Assembly (NCBI GenBank): GCA_016191815.1
Contig: JACPVI010000044.1
Location: 61,513-125,512, forward strand
Source: Myxococcales bacterium
GTDB taxonomy: Bacteria; Myxococcota; Myxococcia; Myxococcales; Myxococcaceae
Direction: 5' to 3'
Length of the DNA stretch: 64,000 bases
The stretch's first letter is position 1. Each line of letters begins with the position of its first letter. Of the stretch, positions 37,307 to 46,017 are shown in pieces. The notes below the pieces were generated by a model. It saw only the letters and a program-made list of their open reading frames with translations. It did not search any database and was not told the origin of the DNA. Position numbers and translations under genes: made by a program.

Positions 37307-39073
37307 TTACGCCGGTGACAGCACGCTGTGGATCACCTGGCGGGCGATCGGGTGATAGCCCTGGCGATAGCGCTCGAAGAATTGGTGCGCGAGCGGTCGG
37401 GTCTCCGGATCCCTGGCGAGCGCTGCGTACAGCGGCCGGAGGTACTTCATCCGGCCCACCTCTCCCAGCACCTGCTCGATCTTCGGGAGCGCCGGCCGAT
37501 AGCTCGAGCTGGCCGCCAGCGAGAGCCAGCTCACCAGCACCTCATAGTTGCCGCTCCGCGTGAGCCCGTAACGCTCGTCGAGCGCGCGGCAAGCCTCCAG
37601 CGGCGCCGGCTTCGGCACGGACTCGAGATAGAGCTGCCACTCCGCGGGCGTCCAGCTTGCCACCATTTCGCGCTCGGGCACACGGCCACCGAGGCTCTCG
37701 ATCGCCTCCAGCCGGCTCGACCGCGGGGCCGGCGCGTTGCGAGGTAGCCCCGGGCCATCGAGCCATGCCTTGGCGTCCGCCTTCGCCAGCGCGCCCGGCA
37801 GCTCGCCTTCGATGTGCCTCTCGAAGTCCTCGGTGGTGATGGACTGGAAGCGCAGCTCCTCGATGTAGCGGCGGAGCCAGCGGGTGAACGCGTCGCGGCC
37901 GACCGCCTCCTCGAGCGTCCGCAGGAAGAGGTACCCCTTCTCGTACGGAACCTGCGAGTAGGCCTCGTCGGGGTCTACTCCCGACAGGTGGGTCCGCAGC
38001 CGCGTCAGCTCGGGGTGCCGCTCGAAGCGAACGATGGCCTCCTCCAGCGAGCGCCGGCCGATCGCCGCGTGGAGCGCGCACATCTCCTCGCCTTCCAAGG
38101 CCTCGAGGATGCGGCGCTCGGCGTAGACGGTGAAGCCCTCGTTGAGCCAGAAGTGCTCCGCGTTGGCGTTGGTGATGAGGTTGCCGGTCCAGGAGTGCGC
38201 CAGCTCGTGCGCCACCACGTTCACCAGCGATCGGTCGCCGGCGACGATGGTGGGCGTCAAGAAGGTGAGCCGAGGGTTCTCCATCCCGCCGTAGGGGAAG
38301 GAGGGCGGCATGGTGAGCAGGTCGAACCGGTCCCACTCGTACGGGCCGAAAAGCCGCTCGGCGACCCGGATCATCTCCTCCACGCCGCCGAATTCCCGCG
38401 CCGCCCGCTCGAGCATCGGAGGCTCCGCCCACACGCGCGACCTAGGCGACAGCTCCGCTGCGGCGAGATCTCCCACCGCGAACGCGAGGAGGTAAGGCGG
38501 GATCGGCTGCGGCATCTCGAACGACTCCACCGCCCACTCGCCCTCTTCCCGCCGGCCGACCGGCGCCGCCGCCATCACCGCCTCGAGCCTGCGCGGCACC
38601 CACAGCTCCGCCCGGTAACGGATGCGGATCCTCGGCGTGTCCTGGATCGGCACCACCGACCGGGCATGGATCGCCTGACACTGGCTGAACAGGAACGGCT
38701 CGCGCTTGCCATGCGTCTGTTCGGGCTCGAGCCACTGGAGGGCCGAAGCCGAAGGCGAGGTGCGGTAGCGGATGCGGACCGCGCGGGTGTCCGCAGGCAG
38801 CTCGATGCTCAGCCTCGAGCCGAGGATCGGCTCACTCGGGTGCAGGGTGAACGGCAGCCGGGCGCCGCGGCCGTCCTCCACGGCCTCGATGGAGAGCTCG
38901 CGCGTGTCGAGATCGAGCCGCCCGGACGCAGGCCCGGAGAAGGACAGCTCCGCCTCGGCCTCCAGCGTCTTGGCCGACAGATCGACTCGCGCCCTGAGCG
39001 CGAGGGATCTCGCCTCGGGCTGAGCGCTGTCGTTGTAGGAGTGGGGATCCAGACGTGCCATGCGCGGCTTCAT
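37307..39073 (-). CDS. M1-family metallo-aminopeptidase (LTA4 hydrolase-like)
   Basis: It cleaves N-terminal residues from peptides using zinc. The GGMENP exopeptidase motif is followed by the zinc site HELAHSW with its downstream Glu in FWLNEGFTVYAERR, as in the LTA4-hydrolase/cold-active aminopeptidase branch. A C-terminal helical domain occupies the last ~170 residues. The frame is open further upstream to 39208, but the ATG at 39073 (MKPRMARLDPHSYND) fits the family start; an ATG at 39061 is also possible. No signal peptide is seen, so it is likely cytoplasmic. Confidence 0.92.
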   Translation of the reverse strand: MKPRMARLDPHSYNDSAQPEARSLALRARVDLSAKTLEAEAELSFSGPASGRLDLDTRELSIEAVEDGRGARLPFTLHPSEPILGSRLSIELPADTRAVRIRYRTSPSASALQWLEPEQTHGKREPFLFSQCQAIHARSVVPIQDTPRIRIRYRAELWVPRRLEAVMAAAPVGRREEGEWAVESFEMPQPIPPYLLAFAVGDLAAAELSPRSRVWAEPPMLERAAREFGGVEEMIRVAERLFGPYEWDRFDLLTMPPSFPYGGMENPRLTFLTPTIVAGDRSLVNVVAHELAHSWTGNLITNANAEHFWLNEGFTVYAERRILEALEGEEMCALHAAIGRRSLEEAIVRFERHPELTRLRTHLSGVDPDEAYSQVPYEKGYLFLRTLEEAVGRDAFTRWLRRYIEELRFQSITTEDFERHIEGELPGALAKADAKAWLDGPGLPRNAPAPRSSRLEAIESLGGRVPEREMVASWTPAEWQLYLESVPKPAPLEACRALDERYGLTRSGNYEVLVSWLSLAASSSYRPALPKIEQVLGEVGRMKYLRPLYAALARDPETRPLAHQFFERYRQGYHPIARQVIHSVLSPA

Positions 39074-39197
39074 ACCGGATCCCTCGGCCAGGTGGTGCAG
39101 CGTCCCGGAAAAGACTTCCGCCTCGGAGGCCGGACAGCTCTGGCCCGCGACGGTGGGCCGGAAGGGCGGCCAGGCTGTGCTATGCCGCGAGGTGGAG

Positions 39198-39620
39198 ATG
39201 GACGCCAAGGCGACTTCCGTTCCCGCGACCGGCGCCCGGTGCGCCCAGCACCCCGAGACACCCGCCAGCGGCCTTTGCGACCGCTGCGGCGCCTTCGTCT
39301 GCTTCGAGTGCGAGCTGCCCTGGGAGAACCGGTCCTACTGCCCGCCGTGCTCGCACCGGGTAAAGGGCCTGTTCGGCGGCTCGTGGTTCTCTATCTTCGC
39401 CGCGATCGCCGCCTTCCTCAGCCTCGGCTGCGGCGCGCTCGGGCTGGTCGCCATCGTGCTTGCGGCGGTGGACCTCGCCCGCATCGCCGCCGGGCACGGG
39501 CAGCGCGGCGGGCTCAAGCTCGACCTGATCGCGATAGGCCTCGGGGTGATCGGCCTGGCCATCGGCGCGGCCATCGTCTTGCGCCTGGCTTCAGGCGAGG
39601 CGCCGAGCTTCGACCCCTGA
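39198..39620 (+). CDS. Small membrane protein with N-terminal zinc finger
   Basis: The 140-residue protein has an N-terminal B-box-like Cys/His cluster (CAQHPETPASGLCDRCGAF and CFECELPW, CPPC) and then two hydrophobic helices (about 65-95 and 110-130), plus a DLARIAAGHG loop as in DUF4190-type proteins. The zinc finger likely faces the cytoplasm. A divergent promoter region is shared with the aminopeptidase (125 bases apart). The role is unknown. Confidence 0.75.
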   Translation: MDAKATSVPATGARCAQHPETPASGLCDRCGAFVCFECELPWENRSYCPPCSHRVKGLFGGSWFSIFAAIAAFLSLGCGALGLVAIVLAAVDLARIAAGHGQRGGLKLDLIAIGLGVIGLAIGAAIVLRLASGEAPSFDP

Positions 39621-39658
39621 GGGGCCGAACGGCAACGACCTGCGAGCCGGCCTGGAGC

Positions 39659-39928
39659 TCAGACAGCCGGACCCGCCGCGGCCGATTGCGAGGGCAGGGA
39701 CTTCACGATGGCGTACGACACACCCGCTCCCACCCCCGCGAAGACGAGCGCCAGGCCGTAGCCTCCCAAGTCCGCGATGCCCAGCAGCCCGGCGACGATG
39801 AAGCCCATCAGCTCCCCGCCGATCCAGAAGAAGACCCCCAGCGCCGCCCAACCCTTCGAACGGCCCTTCTCGTTCGCCATCCGGGCCAGCTTCCGCCCAA
39901 ACCAGATGAGGAAGATGATCTCGAGCAT
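39659..39928 (-). CDS. Small membrane protein
   Basis: This 89-residue protein has an N-terminal helix (MLEIIFLIWFGRKLA), a central hydrophobic segment (about 28-50) and a third (about 52-73). FGRKLARMANEKGRS suggests a cytoplasmic basic loop. No family is recognised with confidence. It is convergent with the zinc-finger membrane protein, 39 bases apart. Confidence 0.7.
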   Translation of the reverse strand: MLEIIFLIWFGRKLARMANEKGRSKGWAALGVFFWIGGELMGFIVAGLLGIADLGGYGLALVFAGVGAGVSYAIVKSLPSQSAAAGPAV

Positions 39929-39971
39929 CCGCGCGCCATAGCAGAGCAGGCACGCGGGCGCAAAGCGCAGC

Positions 39972-41030
39972 TCAGGGCGCGAGGAATGCCCTCCAGCCCG
40001 AGGTGAGCCAGCCGATGCGGCCTGACTCCAGCTCCACCACGCCCACCTGGTCGTCGTGGACGAACACCGCGTAGGCGCACCCTGGCGCGAAGAACGCCTG
40101 GGAGACGGTGGGCTCGAGGTCGCGCGGGCCTCGGGCGCGGCCGCTGATGGGCACCAAGCGCCTGGGATCCGCCTCGGGTGAGAGCAGATCCAGCCCTTCG
40201 TCTCCGGAGACGAGCCGCGCCCCCGTCTCCGGACAGCTCGCCTGAGTGCGGAGCGGCGGCCGATCGCGGAGCGACTCCAGCGGGGGCGGCCCGTCCATCA
40301 CCTGCCGCGCTCCGCTCGCGGGCCAGAGCCACTGGCCCCTGAGGTCCGCTCCCGTAAGGAAGATGCCTGAGCCGTCGCGACTCCAAAAAACCCGCGCCGG
40401 CACCTCTCCGCGGATCGCCGGAAAGGTCTGGACGCCGAGGGTCGCCACCTCGATCAGGAAGACTTCGTCGCCCTCCTTGCGCAGAAGCTCCGGGAGCGCC
40501 GGGTCCGCTGAGCGGATCGCCGCCACCCGCTTGCCGTCGGGAGCGATCGCGGCGTCCACCAGCCGCTCCTGCAGCGCGGGCAGGTGCCTCATTTCCCGGC
40601 CGTCGGCATCGCCGATGAACAGCCGGTGCGCCGGATCGGTCACCACCAGCGTGAGCCCATCGGAGGAGACGTCCAGCACGCGGTACCCGGGCCGCAGCAC
40701 CTCCCGGAAGCCTTGGCCGTCCAGCGAAAGGCGCAAGAGCCCGCGTGGTCCCTCCACGTAGAGGAGGTGCTGCGCGCGCACGAAGGAGGCGCTTCGTTCG
40801 CCGGGTCTCCCCAACGTCCCCATCGAGCCGACCAAGGAGCATCCCAGGAGCGACGCGCCGAGAATCCACGCCGCCGAGCGGAATGAGCCGAACGCGAGAG
40901 GGCGAGCGCGGCGCCCGACCTCGCGGCCAGGCGGGAATCTCTCGGTTCGCTTGCGCAACGGAGGTCCGTCTCTTCCGGGGAGGGCATCTTCGCTCCGCGG
41001 GGGGCGAGCGAAAAGCCGACGGCTCCACAA
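39972..41030 (-). CDS. Lipoprotein with WD40/TolB-like repeats
   Basis: The 352-residue ORF starts at an ATG at 41030, but the signal-like segment with lipobox ASLLGC (Cys at about residue 64) suggests an internal start near residue 30-45, or a long n-region. After it come repeats of the TolB-propeller type (LLYVEGPRGLLRLSLDG, AAIAPDGKRVAAI, FWSRDGSGIFLTG). A beta-propeller lipoprotein of the envelope is most likely. Function unknown. Same strand as the small membrane protein downstream. Confidence 0.65.
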   Translation of the reverse strand: MWSRRLFARPPRSEDALPGRDGPPLRKRTERFPPGREVGRRARPLAFGSFRSAAWILGASLLGCSLVGSMGTLGRPGERSASFVRAQHLLYVEGPRGLLRLSLDGQGFREVLRPGYRVLDVSSDGLTLVVTDPAHRLFIGDADGREMRHLPALQERLVDAAIAPDGKRVAAIRSADPALPELLRKEGDEVFLIEVATLGVQTFPAIRGEVPARVFWSRDGSGIFLTGADLRGQWLWPASGARQVMDGPPPLESLRDRPPLRTQASCPETGARLVSGDEGLDLLSPEADPRRLVPISGRARGPRDLEPTVSQAFFAPGCAYAVFVHDDQVGVVELESGRIGWLTSGWRAFLAP

Positions 41031-41154
41031 GCTCGGCCGGCCGCTCAGCTCGCGGCGCCGCTCAGGCTACCGCGGGGGCCTCCACAGCGGGCTCCAAGGA
41101 CGCGCGGGTTTGGGAGCCCCCGCCGTGGGATAAGCTCCGAGCTGGAGCACCGAT

Positions 41155-41829
41155 GTGAGGAACGCCGCTGCACTGCTGGGGATGGCCCTCGCTTTGGCTG
41201 GAGCCGCCGTCAGCGCCGCTTCGCGAGAGGGGGCCCCCGCCGCAACCCCCGCCGAGCGCAGAGAGGCGCTGGACTTGATGCAGGCCGCCCTGGGCCAGTG
41301 GCAGCAGGAGCGCCGCGAGTTTCACCGGGACCTCGAGCACCGTGAGCGCGACCTTCTCCGCAGGCGTGAGGGTACGGGCGAAGGGGCGGAGATCCACGCA
41401 GAGCACCAAGGCAAGGTGGTCGAGGTCGGCAAGGCGGGCAGGCGCCGGCGCGACGAGAGCCGCTTCGGGAAGGTGATCGAGGTCGCTCCCGCCGAGGAAG
41501 AGCGGCCGAAGAGCCACCTCGAGTCCGAGCTGGAGAAGGCAGAGGAGCGCGCCGAGGCGATTCGCCGCCGCAAGCGGGAGGATCCGGAAGGCTTCGCGCG
41601 AGAGAAGGCCGAGCGCGAACGCATCGCCGAGGGCCACCGCGCCTGGGAGCAGGCGGTGGAGGAGCGCTTCAAGGAGCGCCAGCTCAAGATCGAGGAGGAG
41701 GCCCGCCGGATGCAGGCCGAGTTGGACGCCGCGCGAAGGCGAGAGGAGCTCCTGCAGGCCAAGAAGCTCGGCGGGACTCTGGACGCCGAGGGGAACTTCG
41801 TCGACTCGGATTTGCGCGAGGAGAAGTAG
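41155..41829 (+). CDS. Secreted highly charged helical protein, unknown
   Basis: A signal peptide (ending near AAVSAA, about residue 22) is followed by ~200 residues extremely rich in Glu, Arg, Lys and Ala, predicted to form long helices or a coiled coil. The GTG at 41155 is the only start with a hydrophobic signal. No family is recognised; it could be a periplasmic structural or chaperone-like protein. The composition raises some risk of being a biased frame, but the signal peptide supports it. Confidence 0.6.
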   Translation: MRNAAALLGMALALAGAAVSAASREGAPAATPAERREALDLMQAALGQWQQERREFHRDLEHRERDLLRRREGTGEGAEIHAEHQGKVVEVGKAGRRRRDESRFGKVIEVAPAEEERPKSHLESELEKAEERAEAIRRRKREDPEGFAREKAERERIAEGHRAWEQAVEERFKERQLKIEEEARRMQAELDAARRREELLQAKKLGGTLDAEGNFVDSDLREEK

Positions 41830-41844
41830 GCGGGTGCCGCAGCG

Positions 41845-42291
41845 TCATTTCCGGGCGCGGTGGTGCCGCTCGATGCGCTCGAGGCAGTCGAGCAGGTGCC
41901 CTCGCTTCACCCGGCCTTCGGTGGCCTCTGCCAAGGAGAGGAGCTGCTCCACCAACCAGCGGCTGGCCAGGAGCAGCGCCTGCTTCTCGTTCGGCGGAAT
42001 CCCTTGTTCGGCCCACCGGCGGTTTCGCATGTAGTCGTCGTAGGCCTCGGCTTGGTGGGACAGCTCCCAGCGCGCGAGCCGAAAGGCTTCGCGGAACACT
42101 GCCTCACCCGGTCGCGCCGAGCCCGGTGCGAGCAAAGGCTCGAACTGCCTGCCGGTAGACAGGTCCAGCTCGGTCAAAGGCAACGGCCACCGCTCGAGGT
42201 CCGCCGCCACCAGCTTGGCCACCTCCTCGAGGAGGTGCTCCACGAGCGGCACCGGCTTCCGGTCGAGCAGCGACTCCCAGCGGGACGCCAT
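41845..42291 (-). CDS. Unknown helical protein
   Basis: The 148-residue protein starts at ATG 42291, inside a longer open frame. It has Trp- and Leu-rich helical segments (SLLDRKPVPLVEHLLEEVAKL and RWLVEQLLSLAEAT) with no recognised motif. Its start lies three bases before the stop of the lipase gene, so the two are probably co-translated. Role unknown; the context suggests a partner of the lipase. Confidence 0.6.
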   Translation of the reverse strand: MASRWESLLDRKPVPLVEHLLEEVAKLVAADLERWPLPLTELDLSTGRQFEPLLAPGSARPGEAVFREAFRLARWELSHQAEAYDDYMRNRRWAEQGIPPNEKQALLLASRWLVEQLLSLAEATEGRVKRGHLLDCLERIERHHRARK

Positions 42292-42293
42292 GG

Positions 42294-43097
42294 CTAGCGG
42301 ACAGGCGCCAGCCGGGTCACACCTTCGCGCCGCGCCTCGGGCACCGGGTCGCCGTAGCCATGGGCCAGCTCGCGGCGGATCACCTCGTACACCGACCTGC
42401 GCAGCACCAGCTCGCGGTGGTTCACCCCGGTCACCTCGATGTTGAAGAGGTTGCCGGTGCCGTTGTCCTCGAGGATGCAGCACGGGAAGGGATTCACCCG
42501 GTCGGACTTCGAGTAGATGGAGGCGAAGCGGACGTGCCGGGGGAAGGCGCCGATCTTCAGCCTCCGGATGAACGGGGACATCGGAGTCATCTGCCACACG
42601 CCGCGGGAGACGAGCCCGGCGGTCATCACTCCGAAGTAGGCGGTCGGGGAGCCGTTGTGGGGAGTCCCCAGGGTGATCAGGTTCCGCACCCGCCGATCGC
42701 CGCCCAGCCTCTTCACGTAGTAGCGGCCGATCAGCCCTCCCTTGGAGTGGCCAATGATCGAGAGCGGCCCCATGCTCGGGTAGCGCGCGTAGAGCCGCTC
42801 GACCTTCTCCCGGACTTTCTCGGCCGACTCGTCGATGCCCTTGGTGTTGAAGGCGTCGAACAGCCCGCCCAGGTTGATCGACCAGACGCAGTACTGGTCG
42901 CGCCGGAGCCGGCGCTCGAGCACCTCGAAGGTGCGCCGGGTGGCCATGAAGCCGTACAAGAGCAGCACCGGGCGGGGGCAGTTGGCGAAGTCGGTCCGGC
43001 GGACGATCTCGTTCCCGCTGCGGTCGAAATCCAGGTAGCCGCGCAGGTACGAGAGCTGCCGTGACAGCTTCCGATACTGCAAGAGGAACGGATTCAT
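42294..43097 (-). CDS. Alpha/beta-hydrolase, esterase/lipase
   Basis: The 267-residue protein has the nucleophile elbow GHSKGG (about residue 113) and the NLITLGTPHNGSP segment typical of triacylglycerol lipases and PGAP1-like hydrolases; LLLYGFMATR fits the oxyanion-hole region. A conserved His in NHRELV near the C-terminus is the probable triad member. The cytoplasmic N-terminus lacks a signal. It hydrolyses an ester; the substrate is not known. ATG 43097 is preferred over a much longer frame upstream, which is a shadow of the propeller gene. Confidence 0.88.
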   Translation of the reverse strand: MNPFLLQYRKLSRQLSYLRGYLDFDRSGNEIVRRTDFANCPRPVLLLYGFMATRRTFEVLERRLRRDQYCVWSINLGGLFDAFNTKGIDESAEKVREKVERLYARYPSMGPLSIIGHSKGGLIGRYYVKRLGGDRRVRNLITLGTPHNGSPTAYFGVMTAGLVSRGVWQMTPMSPFIRRLKIGAFPRHVRFASIYSKSDRVNPFPCCILEDNGTGNLFNIEVTGVNHRELVLRRSVYEVIRRELAHGYGDPVPEARREGVTRLAPVR

Positions 43098-43222
43098 CGC
43101 GCCACGCCCGGCCCTGAACCTGGCCTCGATTCTAGCCGCCCTGGGCCGCGTTTCCAAAGCGGTCCACCTTGCGTTCGTTGGGCTAGATCGAGCTGGCCTG
43201 GCGCAGTCCCCCCTCGCAGAGT

Positions 43223-45883
43223 TCACGGCCGGCGCTTGCGGCGCCCGCCGAGCGCTCGTGCCAACGCTAGGATCGCGAGCCCGAGCGGCGCCGATCCCGC
43301 GCCGCAGCCGCAGGTCGACTTCACCGGCGGCGGGCCCTCGGTCGGGCCGCCGGCGTCCGCGGGCGCCTGATTCTTCACCACCACGCTGACCTCGGCGAAG
43401 CCGGTCTGTCCGGCGGTGTCGTAGACCGTCATCCGCAAGGTGTGTGCTCCCTCGGGTAGCTTGGTGGTGTCCCAGGCGCTGTAGGCTCCTCCGTAGCGGT
43501 AGCGGCCCGTGGTGTTGGTGTCGGTGTAGGCCACTGCCCCATCCACGCTGAACTCCGCCTTCACCGTGCCCGCGTCGTCCGTCCCGTCGCCGAACCAGTC
43601 GGCGGTGGCGCCGGAGACGACGTCGTTGTTCGCCGGCTTGACGATGGTCGCGGTGGGCGGAGCGTCGGCCCTGACCACCACGGTGAAGGCCTGGGTGGCG
43701 TCGGGCTGGATCCCGTTGGAGGCTCGCACCGCCACGTTGACCGAGCCGGGCGCGGTGGGCGTCCAGGAGATGACTCCGCTGCTCGGGTCGATGGTCATCC
43801 CGGCGGGCGAGGCGGTGAGCGCGTAGGTGATGGTGCCGCTCCCCACCGCGTTCACGTCGTAGGTGTACGGCGCGCCCACGGTCGCAGTGGTGATCGGCGT
43901 GGTGGTGATCACCGGTGCGCTCGACTCGTTGTCGAAGGCGGTGACGGCGACGGTCCTGCTCGCGAAGCCGGTCGCCGAGAGGGTGAGGGTGGCGGTGTCG
44001 TTGGTGCTGTCGGCGTCCTCCGCCGCGCTCACGGTGACTGTCTGGGGGACCGAGTAGTTGGTGCCGTCGAAGGTGAGCGACGCGCCGGCGCTCACCGTGA
44101 TGTCGGCATCCCCCGCCGACCGCGCCACGTTGACCGTGACGCTCGCCGCCGGCGGTCCGGAGAGCCGGACGGTGAAGGGAGCGCTGGCCCCCTCCGCCAG
44201 GGTGAGCGAGGAGGTGGAGAGCATCAGGTCGACCTCGTCGTTGTCGATCGCCATCGCGCCGATGGTGTGCGTGGGCAGGCCGGCCGAGGTGACCTCGAAG
44301 CCGGCGGCGTCGTTGTCGGAGTCGGCGTCCTCCGCGGCGGCGATCACCACCCCCTTGGGAGTGGACCAGTCGGCGGGTGTGAAGGTGAGGGAGCCCCCGC
44401 TCACGGAGAGGTCGGCGTCGCCGGAGGTCCGCGCCACCGAGACGGAGACGTTGGCGGCAGGTGCCTGAGCGAGCCGCACCGTCACCACCACGTTCCCGCC
44501 CTCCATCACCCAGGGATTCAGGGTGGAGACGATCACGTTCTGCCCGGTGGGATTGAAGGCCGCCCGGTAGACGGTGCCCGAGCCGTAGCTCGCGTAGTAG
44601 AGGGCGCCGTCGGGGCCCTCCGCTAGGTCCACCGCGTTGGCGATCCCCGAGCCGAAGTAGTCCACGCCATCCACCGAGTTGCCGGCGCCGAGGACCGCCC
44701 GCATCAGCCGGCCGGAGTTGAAATCGCCGTAGAAGAAGTTGCCTCGGTAGGCCGCGCTCGCCGCCGAGCCGGTGAGGAAGGTGCCGCCGGTGATGCAGCC
44801 GCCCTGGTTCAGGGTGACCGCGGAGCCTCCGCCGCTGGTGGCGTCCGGCGCGGTTTGCGCCACCGTGAAGCTGGTCGCGCTCGGGACGCTGGTGACGAAG
44901 AACGAGCCGTTGAAGCTCGCATCGCCCGCGCCGGAGACGGTGATCTTCTCCCCCCGGCGGAAGCCGTGAGACGCCGAGGTGGTGAAGGTGGCCACGTTCG
45001 AGGTGCGGACCGCGCCGGAGCCGGTGATGGTCCGCGTGTCGGTGCCGTTGGTGCGGTACTTGATGACCGGAGTGAGGTAACCGGCCGGCTGGTTGTTCTC
45101 GTAGTCGTTGTAGCCCAAGTGCTCTCCCTTCTTGACCACGAACACCTGCTCGTACGAGGTGCCCACCACGTTGACCCACAGCGCGCCGGTGGAGGGCTGG
45201 AAGGTGAAGGTGAACGGGTTTCTCGCCCCGCGCGCCCAGATGAAGTCGGCGTTGGGCCCGCTGCCGTCGAAGAAGGGGTTGTCGTTGGGGACGGTGCCGT
45301 CGAGCTTGGCGCGGCCGATCTTCGCGGCCATCGAGGTGAGGTTCTGGTCGACGCCGGTGCCGTTGCCCAGGTCTCCGATGCCCCAGTACAGCTTCCCATC
45401 CGGGCCGAAGCCGATGGCACCGCCGTCGTGGTTGACCCCGGCGGTCGGCAGTCCGCTCACCACGATCGTCTTGTTGGTGCCGGCGTCGCCGTTGGCGCTG
45501 TAGCGGATGATCTGCTGCTCGCTGGCGGAGACGGTGGCGAACACCCAGACGTAGCCGTTGGTGGTGAAGGCGGGATCCAGGGCGATGCCGGTGAGGCCGC
45601 ACTCGCTCGAGGTGTAGAGGGCGCCGCCAGTGGGGCCGGTGACGGTGGCGAAGGGCGTCGCCAACAGCGCGCCGTTCTTCACGATGCGGATCTGCCCCGC
45701 CTTGCGCGCGACGAAGAGCCGGTTGGAGCCGTCGGGGGCCCAGGCGATGCCGGTGATGGAGGAGGAGCTCGCGCTCCCGGCGAGGAAGACCGACTCGGTG
45801 AAGTTGGGGTCCGCCACCGCCGCATGCGCGAGCGGCGCGGCGACGAAGATCAGCGCGGCGAGGATCCGGCATCGGGCTTTCAC
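43223..45883 (-). CDS. Secreted PQQ-dehydrogenase-like propeller protein with Calx-beta/Ig repeats and MYXO-CTERM tail
   Basis: The GTG at 45883 is preceded by AAAGGAG and starts a signal peptide. The N-terminal ~380 residues form a six-bladed soluble glucose dehydrogenase-like propeller (GIAWAPDGSNRLF, GIALDPAF, NHDGGAIGFGPDGKLYWG, WARGARNPF). A beta-domain of about 85 residues, starting TITGSGAVRTSNVATF, is inserted between propeller blades. Next come two Calx-beta-like repeats, a putative Ig (He_PIG) domain and another Ig-like domain. The C-terminus (CGCGAGSAPLGLAILALA then basic residues) is a MYXO-CTERM-like sorting signal. Surface-exposed, possibly a sugar oxidase. Confidence 0.88.
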   Translation of the reverse strand: MKARCRILAALIFVAAPLAHAAVADPNFTESVFLAGSASSSSITGIAWAPDGSNRLFVARKAGQIRIVKNGALLATPFATVTGPTGGALYTSSECGLTGIALDPAFTTNGYVWVFATVSASEQQIIRYSANGDAGTNKTIVVSGLPTAGVNHDGGAIGFGPDGKLYWGIGDLGNGTGVDQNLTSMAAKIGRAKLDGTVPNDNPFFDGSGPNADFIWARGARNPFTFTFQPSTGALWVNVVGTSYEQVFVVKKGEHLGYNDYENNQPAGYLTPVIKYRTNGTDTRTITGSGAVRTSNVATFTTSASHGFRRGEKITVSGAGDASFNGSFFVTSVPSATSFTVAQTAPDATSGGGSAVTLNQGGCITGGTFLTGSAASAAYRGNFFYGDFNSGRLMRAVLGAGNSVDGVDYFGSGIANAVDLAEGPDGALYYASYGSGTVYRAAFNPTGQNVIVSTLNPWVMEGGNVVVTVRLAQAPAANVSVSVARTSGDADLSVSGGSLTFTPADWSTPKGVVIAAAEDADSDNDAAGFEVTSAGLPTHTIGAMAIDNDEVDLMLSTSSLTLAEGASAPFTVRLSGPPAASVTVNVARSAGDADITVSAGASLTFDGTNYSVPQTVTVSAAEDADSTNDTATLTLSATGFASRTVAVTAFDNESSAPVITTTPITTATVGAPYTYDVNAVGSGTITYALTASPAGMTIDPSSGVISWTPTAPGSVNVAVRASNGIQPDATQAFTVVVRADAPPTATIVKPANNDVVSGATADWFGDGTDDAGTVKAEFSVDGAVAYTDTNTTGRYRYGGAYSAWDTTKLPEGAHTLRMTVYDTAGQTGFAEVSVVVKNQAPADAGGPTEGPPPVKSTCGCGAGSAPLGLAILALARALGGRRKRRP

Positions 45884-46017
45884 GGTGCTCCTTTGGGCGA
45901 GGGCTGCGAGGCTAGGGACATTCTCGGCGCTGGTACAAGCCGCGAGGCCCCCGGCCTCGTCTAGGTGCGGCCTGAACGGGCGCGGAGCGCGCTCTTCGAG
46001 GATCGTCTCCGCGGCCT

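Noticed and set aside
42294..45872. One 1192-residue fusion of lipase and upstream sequence
   Set aside because: The upstream part is an off-frame reading of the propeller gene; the lipase starts at 43097.
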